DNA of 22,043 bases from Shinella sp. (GTDB lineage Bacteria; Pseudomonadota; Alphaproteobacteria; Rhizobiales; Rhizobiaceae). The notes beneath the pieces were generated by a model. The model saw nothing but the letters and a program-made list of their open reading frames with translations, had not been told where the DNA came from and made no database searches. Below, piece by piece: positions 4,980-13,489 of this stretch. Position numbers and translations under genes: made by a program. The stretch lies in contig QFQX01000064.1 in assembly GCA_003248775.1 (NCBI GenBank), positions 1-22,043 on the forward strand. The letters are read 5' to 3'. Each line of letters begins with the position of its first letter. Position 1 is the stretch's first letter.

Positions 4980-7457
4980 GTGGAGTTCTTCTTTGGCACT
5001 TTCACAAGCGAGTGGGAGCAGAGACGCGCGGCGCTATTGCACGAAATGACGCTTGGCGGCCGTGGGAGCGCCGTAGAAGAAGAGCTTGAGAAGAGACTGA
5101 AAAATCTCCAGCACCAGGTTGGAATGTCAAAAGGCGGATCCGGAGCCAGGGGAGGCGGAAGGACTTCGGCATTCAACGCGTCATCCCCTTCGAGGTCGGT
5201 GGCTGCCGGTTCGGGTGCTGCGCGATCGATGGACGTTCGTCTTGCGAGCGTTGCCAAAGGGAGCCAGCCAGCCGTGGTTAAACTGGCGTCCTACGGTGGT
5301 GGCGCCCGTGTCGGTTCGATGCTCAACTATGTTTCCAGAGGCGGGGAGCTGAAGGTTGAAAATGAGAACGGCGAGACGTTGCGTGGCCGTGAGGAGCTGG
5401 CGCGTCTCCGTGGTGATTGGGATCACCTTTTCCAGAACAGGACCGAGAGCCGCGACATCGGCGCGTTCAGCGTCGAGGTGAGCTTGTCCGGCGGCTCGGA
5501 CCGACATGAGCAGGTGCGGGACATTCTCAGCAGTGGCTTTGGTGATCGGCGCTATGCTTACTCTGTCGAAACCCAGAATGACGGATCGCTCACGATTGAG
5601 GGCTACGTTGTGTTGCGCAGCGGGCAGGGCGAGCGACTGACGGCGGACGCGAAGGCGGCCGACATCGTTCAGGAGCGTTTTAACGCCAGCGCTGTTGCAA
5701 AAGAGGCCCCTGCGGCTTTCTCGTTCAAAGGCTATGGCAACGGCGTGGAATACGGCGCTGCCAAGTTGCGAGACCTGATCGCGCAGCGCAACGACGTTTG
5801 CGACGATCAGGGTCGCTCGATTGCCGATGACAAGGCTGCAGGCGATCTCGTGCAGAAGGAATGGCGGGATGAGCTGCACAGCCGCAAGAGCCGTGACGTG
5901 ATGCACGTGATCATGTCGGCGCGTGCCGGCACGGATGCTGTTGCGTTTGAAGGAGCTGTTCGCGACTTCCTGGCTGAGCAGTTTGCGGGCCATCGGTACG
6001 TATTCGCTATGCACGATCCGGAGAACGATCCGAAAGAGGCAGGCGAGGGGGGCAAGCGGCCGCATGTTCATGCCCATGCCATCGTGACGATGCGATCGGA
6101 ATCGGGCGATCGGATCGAGACGACTCCGGCCACCTTCCGGCAATGGCGGGAGGTCATGGCCGAGAAGGCGCGTGACCACGGCATCAATATGGAAATGACC
6201 GATCGCCGCGAGTTCGCTACGCCGCCAGCCTTCACGCGTAATCAGGTTCGCGCCGTCAAACATAACGGTCGTACCGAGCATGTAGGCACCAGCGAGCCGG
6301 CACAGGCGCGATATGACGCAAAGCGAGCTGATCGGCGCGTGGTGGCGACGAGCCAGAGGAGCCGCCAGTACATTCTAAAAGCTCAGGAGACCTGGCAGAA
6401 GATTGCAGTCAACGCCAGCGACACAGTGGTTGCGGCCTACGCCGCACAGCATCGCTCCTATCTCGAAAGCGGCGTTACCCAAGGGGATCAATCGCCTGCT
6501 GGTGCAGTCATTCATGCAGATTTCGGCGGTGATTACCGCTCCAATATGGTAGCAATCAGAGACATGTTGTCGGAGGCAAAGGACATGCGCGAGCAGACAC
6601 GCCCAGAGTTCGAAGCGTACGAAAAGACGGTTGAAACGGCTCTATTCAACCTTCAGCGCAGCGCCGGTCCAGAGGACCGGTCAGGCTTTGAAGAAGTTTC
6701 CTCCCTTGCTCGCGAGATCGTCGATCTGCGCAGGCAGATGCTCGAAATGAAGGAGCGTGGGCTTGATGAGCAGGATGGACGAAACGCTGCTGGCGACGTC
6801 TCAAGAGAAAGTGGTGCCGCGCCGGAAAGAACGGCATCTGAGGTGCAAGAGCAGACGAATGCTAACCTCCAGTGGGAGGCAGCTGTTGCCAAGCATGGAG
6901 AGGCTGTCGTTGAGGCTGGTAACGATGCGATGGCAAATGTGGAACATTATCGCTCCGGCCTCGCGCATATCGAAACCGGCGAGCTCGGAGACGAAAACCG
7001 GGAGCAGTATGAGAAGGGCCTTGAGGCTTCGCTTCATCATGCAGCTCAACTCGCCGCTACCGGAAACGGCTATCTCCGGGATGTTGCCAACGAGGATCCG
7101 GAACTGCGCGCGGAGATCGAGACCATTGAACGCAATGAAGAGCGTGGGGACGAAACCAAGTCAAACAAGCAGCCGATAACCGCGGATACTGCCGACGATC
7201 GCCAACGCGATCTCAGGGTGGATCTGGAAGAAGAACGTCCGATCGGGCAAGCGGAGCGTGAGGCTCACCAGCTCGCCGAGACGGTGGACGCTACTCAGAG
7301 GCAGCAAGATCGTGTAAACAGAGACAGGGAAGCGACCCAGCGGGGGGGCGAGACCACTCGGACTGATCCCGCGCAACAGCACATTCCTCGTCTCGAGGAG
7401 TTGGAGCGTGAACAGGTTGAACAGAGGGAGCGTAATCGGGACGACCGTGATCGCTAA
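4980..7457 (+). CDS. VirD2-like MOBP relaxase with internal duplicated core
   Basis: The relaxase cuts oriT, stays joined to the 5' end and pilots the strand through the secretion channel. Seen here: motif I YGGGARVGSMLNYVSRGGEL, with probable catalytic Tyr117 and close likeness to VirD2 (GGG..., LEYLSRKGKL); motif III PHVHAHAIV, with His362, His364 and His366 as metal ligands. The Tyr-to-His distance (about 245 residues) is far longer than in VirD2 (about 100). The excess, roughly residues 157-240, resembles a second copy of the His domain without histidines. Residues 480-825 are hydrophilic, Glu/Arg/Gln-rich and probably coiled coil, ending in an Arg-rich tail that could be the secretion signal. 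Start is GTG 4980, with GGGAGG about 8 nt upstream; ATG 5124 is a weaker alternative. The first 95 residues are Gly/Ser-rich and not part of the core. Confidence 0.92.
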   Translation: MEFFFGTFTSEWEQRRAALLHEMTLGGRGSAVEEELEKRLKNLQHQVGMSKGGSGARGGGRTSAFNASSPSRSVAAGSGAARSMDVRLASVAKGSQPAVVKLASYGGGARVGSMLNYVSRGGELKVENENGETLRGREELARLRGDWDHLFQNRTESRDIGAFSVEVSLSGGSDRHEQVRDILSSGFGDRRYAYSVETQNDGSLTIEGYVVLRSGQGERLTADAKAADIVQERFNASAVAKEAPAAFSFKGYGNGVEYGAAKLRDLIAQRNDVCDDQGRSIADDKAAGDLVQKEWRDELHSRKSRDVMHVIMSARAGTDAVAFEGAVRDFLAEQFAGHRYVFAMHDPENDPKEAGEGGKRPHVHAHAIVTMRSESGDRIETTPATFRQWREVMAEKARDHGINMEMTDRREFATPPAFTRNQVRAVKHNGRTEHVGTSEPAQARYDAKRADRRVVATSQRSRQYILKAQETWQKIAVNASDTVVAAYAAQHRSYLESGVTQGDQSPAGAVIHADFGGDYRSNMVAIRDMLSEAKDMREQTRPEFEAYEKTVETALFNLQRSAGPEDRSGFEEVSSLAREIVDLRRQMLEMKERGLDEQDGRNAAGDVSRESGAAPERTASEVQEQTNANLQWEAAVAKHGEAVVEAGNDAMANVEHYRSGLAHIETGELGDENREQYEKGLEASLHHAAQLAATGNGYLRDVANEDPELRAEIETIERNEERGDETKSNKQPITADTADDRQRDLRVDLEEERPIGQAEREAHQLAETVDATQRQQDRVNRDREATQRGGETTRTDPAQQHIPRLEELEREQVEQRERNRDDRDR

Positions 7458-7463
7458 AGTGTC

Positions 7464-7676
7464 ATGCAGGACGGTAATCAGAACACCTACCTGGTGGAAG
7501 TAAACGACCCCAAGTCTGCCGACATCGTCGGCAAGATGATGGTGTGGGGCATGGTCTCCGTCGGGATCCTCGCGATCCTGATCAAGGTCTACGGGACCGT
7601 GATCGGCTGGTATCATGCTTCTGCGGCTTGGCTAACAGAGGCGGGTCAGTACGCAGCGAGCTTCTGGCCCTTCTGA
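7464..7676 (+). CDS. Small single-span membrane protein
   Basis: This 70-residue frame starts 6 nt after the relaxase stop. It encodes a polar N-terminus, one hydrophobic helix at about residues 25-46 (MMVWGMVSVGILAILIKVYG) and a short aromatic C-terminus ending in FWPF. I do not recognise a family. Codon choice has the GC-rich third positions of the neighbours, which supports a real gene, but the ribosome site before the ATG is weak (TAAAG). Co-transcription with the relaxase suggests an inner-membrane role in transfer, for example docking the relaxosome or entry exclusion; this is inference. It converges on virD4 with a gap of only 7 nt. Confidence 0.6.
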   Translation: MQDGNQNTYLVEVNDPKSADIVGKMMVWGMVSVGILAILIKVYGTVIGWYHASAAWLTEAGQYAASFWPF

Positions 7677-7683
7677 CCCTGGA

Positions 7684-9744
7684 TTAGCGGCCGGCCTGTT
7701 CCATGATTGGATCAGGAACGGTCGCCGCGAATAGCTCTTCCAAGGTTTTCCTTTTGCGCGGTGATTTCCCCTCTGCCTCCCGATCGACCACCTCCTTGAG
7801 GCGGCTAACTCGATCATTGTGCGCTTTCTCAATTTCGTCCTCTGAGATAGGCATCGCGCGCTTTTCGCGAACGGTGCCACCGGCGCTGGCCTTCTTGCTT
7901 GTCAAAGCAGAGGGGTTCACGACGCGAGGGGGTGGGGTGGAGGCTTGTTGCTCCTTCGGAGTTTCCTTCTGCGCTGGCGCCTCCAGTGCATCAGCTTTGG
8001 CCTCCGTTGCGGGCTTTACCGCTTCTGCTTCTTCAGTCTGTTCCTGGCCTGCATTGGCATAGGCCGGCGTGGTCGCTGGTACGGGTTTGGGTAGCAGGTA
8101 ATCGACAGTCGGGACAGTCGGAATGTGCGTCTGGGAATAGGCCTCGGCCTCCTTGAAGGGCTGCGTTTTGAAGAATCGCAGCTTTTCCCCAAAGATCGGC
8201 CGCTGACCCTCCACCAACAAGATCATCTTGTTCTCGGGCATCTGGCGCACTTCCTGCGGCATCATCAGGTCCCGATCGCGAATTTGCTCAACCTTTGTTC
8301 GGCGCGGGAGGCCCATAAGCTCAATGGTGCGCGATTCAGACTGATAACGGATGGTTCTCTTCCCAAGCGCACGGGAGGCGTACTCAGCCGTGGCCTGGTC
8401 ATTGGCACCAAGAATGAGCTGATAACCGCAGTTGCCAAGTAGCGAGTGTCGGGACGTCTCACCATAGATCTCATCCAGGTTCTTCAGGTCCTGGATGATG
8501 AAGGCGAGCTTGATCTTATAGCCGGCCACATAGGGCAGCTTCGTCATGATCTCGTCCATGCGCTTCAGCTGGCGAAACTCATCCAGCAGGAAATAGACCG
8601 GCACGGAGTTGGGATCATGCTCAAGGGTGAGTATGTCCATCACCTGTTGAACGAATAGCGTCAGCAGCGGCCTAAGAAGCGTGATGTCGGTGATGTTCGG
8701 GGCAAGGTAGATCGTGATGGGGCGACGCTTCATGGATCGAAGGTCCATGTCGGTCATGTTCGTTGCGGCCACAACGCGTTCGTTCTTGAACGGCCTCATT
8801 GCCTTCTGGATGTCAAGCAGTGCCGAGGCCGCGGCCCTATCCGAGAGAGACAGGTATGAATTGAAGCTCTCCATCGTGAACTTCGACAGATATGGCTCCT
8901 TCTCCTTGATGTACTTCATCAAGGCCTGCAGATCGGTCCCGCTGTTGAAGAAGGAGTTGATCTCGCCGAGGTTCCTGCGCCCTTTGTAGAAGGGGCTTTC
9001 GAGAACATAGCTGATGGCGCCGGCGAGAACCTGTTGAGCCGTCGCCTGCCAAACTGAATTCTCGGATTCGGTGTTTTCCGGCACAAGAATGCTGGCGATA
9101 TTTTGAATGTCGGTCGTGCGATTGCCTCGCTCCGGACGAACGAAATCCAAGGGATTGTAGCTGTTGGTCGTCTCGGAACCCGGCGCGAACAAGAAGACCT
9201 GGCTGCCGTTGCGCTTCCGATAGCCGGCGGTTGCCTTGTAGACCTCGCCCTTCAGATCCGTGACGATCATAGAGCCTTCGTGCATGAGAGCGTTAGGGAT
9301 GACGTAGCCCGCGCCCTTGCCGGATCGCGTCGGGCCAATAATGAGGTGGTGGCGATCGTCATACGCGCGGAGGACGTTGCTCCCGATACGGCCGAATATG
9401 TGACCTCGTCTGCCAAACCACTTCCCGCGCCGAAGGGTTGGAAGGTCCTGAAAGGCGGCATCCCCCAATGGATTGCTGGTAGGTTTGAGCCCAAGGTAAG
9501 CAATAAGGCCTGATACGAGCAGCGCCGGGACCACGGAGCCGAGCGCGACCTTTTGAAGGGAAGGGGAGGAGCTATATGCCCAGAACTGCTGAATTGGCGC
9601 GAATGGGTTTGAGGTAATTGTCGCCTCGAGGATCCTACCGTCGCCGTAGAAGAGCTGAAGCCCCGCCCCGTACGCCAGCATCCAGACTGCAAATGCGATC
9701 AACAGGCAGAAGAACAGATAGAAGGCCTGTAGACCTTTGCTCAT
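7684..9744 (-). CDS. virD4: Type IV coupling protein VirD4/TraG
   Basis: The 686-residue inner-membrane ATPase brings the relaxase-DNA substrate to the secretion channel. It has two N-terminal membrane helices (about 7-29 and 65-86), Walker A GPTRSGKG (137-144), Walker B FLLDEF (385-390) and the TraG/VirD4 stretch with AFIIQDLKNLDEIYG. The conserved ATPase ends near residue 545. Beyond it is a tail of about 140 residues, rich in Pro, Ala, Glu and Lys, that is longer than in VirD4 and may give substrate specificity. Start ATG 9744 overlaps the virB11 stop as ATGA. It is the last gene of the long virB operon. Confidence 0.95.
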   Translation of the reverse strand: MSKGLQAFYLFFCLLIAFAVWMLAYGAGLQLFYGDGRILEATITSNPFAPIQQFWAYSSSPSLQKVALGSVVPALLVSGLIAYLGLKPTSNPLGDAAFQDLPTLRRGKWFGRRGHIFGRIGSNVLRAYDDRHHLIIGPTRSGKGAGYVIPNALMHEGSMIVTDLKGEVYKATAGYRKRNGSQVFLFAPGSETTNSYNPLDFVRPERGNRTTDIQNIASILVPENTESENSVWQATAQQVLAGAISYVLESPFYKGRRNLGEINSFFNSGTDLQALMKYIKEKEPYLSKFTMESFNSYLSLSDRAAASALLDIQKAMRPFKNERVVAATNMTDMDLRSMKRRPITIYLAPNITDITLLRPLLTLFVQQVMDILTLEHDPNSVPVYFLLDEFRQLKRMDEIMTKLPYVAGYKIKLAFIIQDLKNLDEIYGETSRHSLLGNCGYQLILGANDQATAEYASRALGKRTIRYQSESRTIELMGLPRRTKVEQIRDRDLMMPQEVRQMPENKMILLVEGQRPIFGEKLRFFKTQPFKEAEAYSQTHIPTVPTVDYLLPKPVPATTPAYANAGQEQTEEAEAVKPATEAKADALEAPAQKETPKEQQASTPPPRVVNPSALTSKKASAGGTVREKRAMPISEDEIEKAHNDRVSRLKEVVDREAEGKSPRKRKTLEELFAATVPDPIMEQAGR

Positions 9745-10763
9745 GATGCATCCCGTGCGAAGTAGATTTCGGAAACCCCGCGCTTGCCGCCTTCCCGCCT
9801 GAGCTGGATCACGATCGGAATGACCATTTGGATGTAGGACATCAGATCCTGCTTTGAGTAGCCTGCGGACATGCCGGACTGCTGCATCATCATGGCAAGC
9901 TGTTCGTACGCGCCGAGCGGCGTATCGGCGTGAACTGTTGACATGCTGCCTGGATGGCCGGTGTTGATGGCACGAAGGAAGGAAAAGGCCTCAGCTCCAC
10001 GAATTTCGCCAACAAAGAGGCGATCCGGCCGCATTCGAAGCGCCGATTCAAGGAGGTTCTGAATCGTGACGTTTGCGGTGCCTTGCCCACCCTTGGAGGC
10101 GATCAGGTGGACCGCGTTCTTCTGTGGTGGGAATAGCTCACGAGTGTCTTCAAGCGTCAGGATCCGCTCATTCAGGTCTACAGAGTTCAGGCACGCATTC
10201 AGAAACGTGGTTTTTCCCGACGACGTGCCGCCACTGATCAGGATCGAAACCCGCTTCGTGATGGCCGTATGGATGAAGTCGTAGATCTTCTCCGCGCGTA
10301 GATAGGCGATCAGCTCCCGATCCACGTCGCTTAGGCCCCCGACAGCAACCGAGACTTTGTCGAGAGAGCCGTTGTCACGGTAGTCCTGCAGAGAGAAATT
10401 CTGCACAACCTGCTTACGGATCGTGATCGACCCACCGTCAGGTGCCGCGGGCGGCAAGACAACCTGGATACGTTCGCCGGTCGGCAGTGCTGCGCTAAGG
10501 ATCGGATTGGCAGCGTTGAGGAACTGCTTTGTTGCTGCGGCAACCCGCTCGCCAATGTTCTCAATCTCGCGTGCCGTTAGAGCATCGATTTCATGATGCT
10601 CCATGTGATCAGCACCGAAGCGCTCAACATAGACCTGGCCCGGCCGGTTCACTGCAATCTCAACCACCTTCGGGTCATCGAGAAATTGCCTGATGGGCTC
10701 CAAAGACCGGTTCAGGAAATAGTGGGGATCATGAGCCGTCGTGTTACCTACCATAACGTTCAC
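9741..10763 (-). CDS. virB11: VirB11 traffic ATPase
   Basis: VirB11 is a hexameric ATPase on the inner face of the channel; it switches between pilus building and DNA transfer. The 340-residue protein shows all family motifs: Walker A GGTSSGKTT (178-186), Asp box ILTLEDTREL (201-210), Walker B RLFVGEIRG (248-256) and His box NTGHPGSMSTVHAD (267-280). Length is typical (about 330-360). I choose GTG 10763, since AAGGAG lies 7 nt upstream; ATG 10754 is in frame but 16 nt from it. The gene overlaps the end of virB10 by 20 nt and virD4 by 4 nt. Confidence 0.96.
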   Translation of the reverse strand: MNVMVGNTTAHDPHYFLNRSLEPIRQFLDDPKVVEIAVNRPGQVYVERFGADHMEHHEIDALTAREIENIGERVAAATKQFLNAANPILSAALPTGERIQVVLPPAAPDGGSITIRKQVVQNFSLQDYRDNGSLDKVSVAVGGLSDVDRELIAYLRAEKIYDFIHTAITKRVSILISGGTSSGKTTFLNACLNSVDLNERILTLEDTRELFPPQKNAVHLIASKGGQGTANVTIQNLLESALRMRPDRLFVGEIRGAEAFSFLRAINTGHPGSMSTVHADTPLGAYEQLAMMMQQSGMSAGYSKQDLMSYIQMVIPIVIQLRREGGKRGVSEIYFARDAS

Positions 10764-11955
10764 GTTTGATCTCCTTCATCGCTTCCGTGACAGGATCGTC
10801 GTACATGGCGCTGAAATCGAGGTCCTGGCGAACATACACGAAGATCCGCTCGCCTTGAGGTACGCTGATCGTTGGCGGGATCCTCAGATTTTCGGCCAGG
10901 ACCGTGTTCGCCATGTCGCTGAAGGTTTGCGCGATCGTCTCGCGCGCCAATTCTGCGCCTCTTTCGGCGTCATCGTTTCCGGAGCTGGAGTCGCTACCGT
11001 ATCCGGTGAGATAGCTTGCACCACCCCCGACAATAGATAGCAGGATCGATGCACCAAAGCGCTCACGGAACTTGTTGTCGACATGACCAGTCAGACCCGA
11101 TCGACCGAGGCTGTCCGTTCCGATGGAATTCAGTCGCACCGACACGCCGTCATCGCGGATGAGCCTCGTCCACACGACAAAGATCCGCTTCTGCCCCCGC
11201 GTAACTTCGGACTGATATTCCCCGATCAAACGTGTACCTGTCGGGATCAGCACACGCCGGCCATCGAAGGAGTAGACATCCTTGGATGTGATTGCCCGGA
11301 CCTGCCCCGGAAGGTCGCTGACGATCGCCGTTTCCAAGATGCCGGGGATCAGTGTGCCCTCCGGAATCATCGCGTCGATCCGCTCAATCTTTCGCGCCTT
11401 CGCGGAACGGTCCCCGATCGCGCTCGCTGACGACAGGTATTGGCTGTTGCGATCCTCGCCAGCGACGGTCAAAGGCGTGCCGCTGTTCGAGCCATCCAGC
11501 GAACCATTCGCGGCGCCGCCTAAGTTCTGGTCAAGCGTAATTAGCTTCGACCGAAACCGCTCCGGAAATACCTCTTCGGCGGGCGGGGGAGCGCTTGCCG
11601 GTTGAGCTACCTCGGGCGGGGGAGGCACGTTAAATTCTGTAACGTCGACCGGCGGAGCTGGCGGCGGAGGCGGTGGAGGCGGGAGTTCTAAAACCGGCTG
11701 TTCTGGTGGTGGGGGAGTGGGCTCCCCATCGCGCACAAAGCCAGGCGGCCGAAAAGTCGTTGTCCGAAATTCTTCTTCACTTTGCGGGCTCTCGGGCGGG
11801 TTTTCGCCGGACGTGGCCAGCACCAGGTACGCGGCGAAGACGCCAGCGAGCAACAGAGCGGCCATGCCGACCGTCTGATTGCGCTTCACGTTCCGATTGC
11901 TGATTTCGGCCTCGTCGGCCGCCGCCATAGCGTCGAGTTCAGGGCTGCGCTTCAT
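10744..11955 (-). CDS. virB10: VirB10 core-complex protein
   Basis: VirB10 spans both membranes and forms the channel core with VirB7 and VirB9. The 403-residue protein has a short cytoplasmic N-terminus, one membrane helix (about 29-47), a strongly Pro-rich periplasmic spacer (about 68-127, with eight prolines in a row) and a C-terminal TrbI/VirB10 domain (about 195-385). That domain includes the conserved RxDLDF-type end (RQDLDF, 376-381). The antenna that crosses the outer membrane would lie at about 305-345, where Gly/Ala/Ser-rich sequence is seen. It shares one base with the virB9 stop (TAATG), implying coupled translation. Confidence 0.96.
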   Translation of the reverse strand: MKRSPELDAMAAADEAEISNRNVKRNQTVGMAALLLAGVFAAYLVLATSGENPPESPQSEEEFRTTTFRPPGFVRDGEPTPPPPEQPVLELPPPPPPPPAPPVDVTEFNVPPPPEVAQPASAPPPAEEVFPERFRSKLITLDQNLGGAANGSLDGSNSGTPLTVAGEDRNSQYLSSASAIGDRSAKARKIERIDAMIPEGTLIPGILETAIVSDLPGQVRAITSKDVYSFDGRRVLIPTGTRLIGEYQSEVTRGQKRIFVVWTRLIRDDGVSVRLNSIGTDSLGRSGLTGHVDNKFRERFGASILLSIVGGGASYLTGYGSDSSSGNDDAERGAELARETIAQTFSDMANTVLAENLRIPPTISVPQGERIFVYVRQDLDFSAMYDDPVTEAMKEIKRERYGR

Positions 11956-12767
11956 TAGTTGCCGCTCCTCCTGCGTTTGCTGGCATCAGGATCCGGTTTC
12001 GGAGCCATGATGTCAGGATCAGGTGCTGCAAAGTCCGGCTTGCGGAGGTTGAAAATGCACGTCCACTGGTTTCCGTCCCGGAGCGTGTATTGCGTCGCTA
12101 CGCCGTCAACGACGATGTATTCGCCTTCCTTGCGGAAGTTTCGCAGGGTCTCGGAGAAGTCGGATTGGACGGCAAAAATGGCCGGCACAGTCCCTCGGCC
12201 GAACTTGAAAAAGGTCTTCTTGCCGTCATCGAAGACCATTGTCGGCTTCAGTGCCGCGTCGCCCGAGAAAGAGTAGTCAATGTTGACGTTCGCTTTGTCG
12301 ATGCTCGAAATGTTCGGGTTGGCCGCCCGAAACTCAGCCTCCTTCCGCAGAGACTCGTTCAGGTTCTTCTCCGGATAAACGAACCGAATGCCGAAGACCT
12401 TTTTCCCTGCTTCCGGTGCATAGTCATTGAGCTCAAGGAAGTAGATCCTTTTTGAGGTCACCACGTTCATGTTTGTGGAGACGTCCTTGGCTATTGGCTT
12501 GACGAAAAGGATGTTGCCCTTCTCGGACGGGGCAACCTGCCAACTGTCGGTGTCGCCAAGCGAAATCGTCTCAAACTTCTCATCTTCGTCGAAGATGATC
12601 ATCGTTGAGATGCCGTAGGTCGCAGATACCTTCACGACGTTGTTCGGCTGATAGACGACACTGGTCACACGCGCATCCAGACTGCCAGGGCGGGGCTGTT
12701 GCGCCGCATAGGCTTGGACCATCGTGAGAGCGGCGATCGACGCCGCCAAAGGCAAGCCATATTTCAC
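11955..12767 (-). CDS. virB9: VirB9 outer-membrane core protein
   Basis: VirB9 is a periplasmic partner of VirB7 and VirB10 in the outer-membrane part of the core complex. The 270-residue protein has a signal peptide cut after about residue 21 (AYA-AQQ), an N-terminal beta domain and the CagX/VirB9 C-terminal domain (about 175-245, PTMVFDDGKKTFFKFG then VDGVATQYTLRDG). It has a single cysteine, Cys237. In Agrobacterium a VirB9 cysteine is bonded to VirB7, so Cys237 could bond to the lipoprotein of this operon. The last 25 residues are Pro/Asp- then Arg-rich. It overlaps virB8 by 4 nt. Confidence 0.95.
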   Translation of the reverse strand: MKYGLPLAASIAALTMVQAYAAQQPRPGSLDARVTSVVYQPNNVVKVSATYGISTMIIFDEDEKFETISLGDTDSWQVAPSEKGNILFVKPIAKDVSTNMNVVTSKRIYFLELNDYAPEAGKKVFGIRFVYPEKNLNESLRKEAEFRAANPNISSIDKANVNIDYSFSGDAALKPTMVFDDGKKTFFKFGRGTVPAIFAVQSDFSETLRNFRKEGEYIVVDGVATQYTLRDGNQWTCIFNLRKPDFAAPDPDIMAPKPDPDASKRRRSGN

Positions 12768-13456
12768 TGCTGACCTCCCGAGGTCACCGTTTCCTGATCA
12801 CGGCGGTAGTCATAAACCTGGAAGCCCAACGGGTTTTCGAAGCGCCATTCGTTGCGCTCAGGCGTATCCGTGTAGCGATAGCGAACGATAGAGATGAAGT
12901 GGCGCGTGATGACATCTGAATCAGAGCGCTCATGCGTCGAGAACCGGACGAGCGCCGTTGTCGTGTTGGGGAAGGTGACAGACTTTATGTCGACGGTGAT
13001 CGACTTATTTTTGCCGAGCCGGCGAGCTGGATTGTCAGGGTTCGCGGCACTCCATTGGGCCTGGAGGTCGCGCGCTGCGTCGCCGGTGGAGAGCAACGCT
13101 GCAATTCCAAAGTTCTGCTCGATGGCAAAAGGATCGTAGCCCTCGCGGGATCGAATGTAACGGACGACATTCGCCTGAGTGACCGCCTGCTGATCGGTGA
13201 TGTTCGCTGTTCGGGTCAGCCCTGTCTTGACCTCAATATAGCCAGTGTTCTTGTCGACCTCGACAATGTACGGCTCGAAGCTCTTGAGGGGCACGAGCAT
13301 CACCAATGCGGAGAGCGACAGGATCGTGATGCCGCCGAAGATCAGCGTAATCAGCCAAGCGAACGCCTTGGACCGTTTGGCCTTTTTGACGATCTCTTGT
13401 TCCCAACGGTCCCCATCCTGAAAATAGCTCCGGAGAGCATCGTTATTCTCTGCCAT
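12764..13456 (-). CDS. virB8: VirB8 inner-membrane assembly protein
   Basis: VirB8 is a bitopic inner-membrane protein with a nuclear-transport-factor-2-like periplasmic domain that nucleates the channel. The 230-residue protein has a cytoplasmic N-terminus, one membrane helix (about 33-56, WLITLIFGGITILSLSALVM) and a periplasmic domain from about residue 70 with VEVDKNTGYIEV, YIRSREGYDP and a late FENPLGFQVYDYRRD. The latter matches the family's NPLGFxVxxYR end. It lies 33 bp from the virB6 stop, the widest gap in this part of the operon, and overlaps virB9. Confidence 0.95.
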   Translation of the reverse strand: MAENNDALRSYFQDGDRWEQEIVKKAKRSKAFAWLITLIFGGITILSLSALVMLVPLKSFEPYIVEVDKNTGYIEVKTGLTRTANITDQQAVTQANVVRYIRSREGYDPFAIEQNFGIAALLSTGDAARDLQAQWSAANPDNPARRLGKNKSITVDIKSVTFPNTTTALVRFSTHERSDSDVITRHFISIVRYRYTDTPERNEWRFENPLGFQVYDYRRDQETVTSGGQQ

Positions 13457-13489
13457 GTATCCTAGCCCTTAATTCCCGCCACCAGTTGC

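Noticed and set aside
5181..6281. 366-codon open frame on the minus strand opposite the relaxase
   Set aside because: It is a shadow of the GC-rich relaxase frame: no ribosome site, no recognisable domain, and the opposite strand carries clear relaxase motifs.
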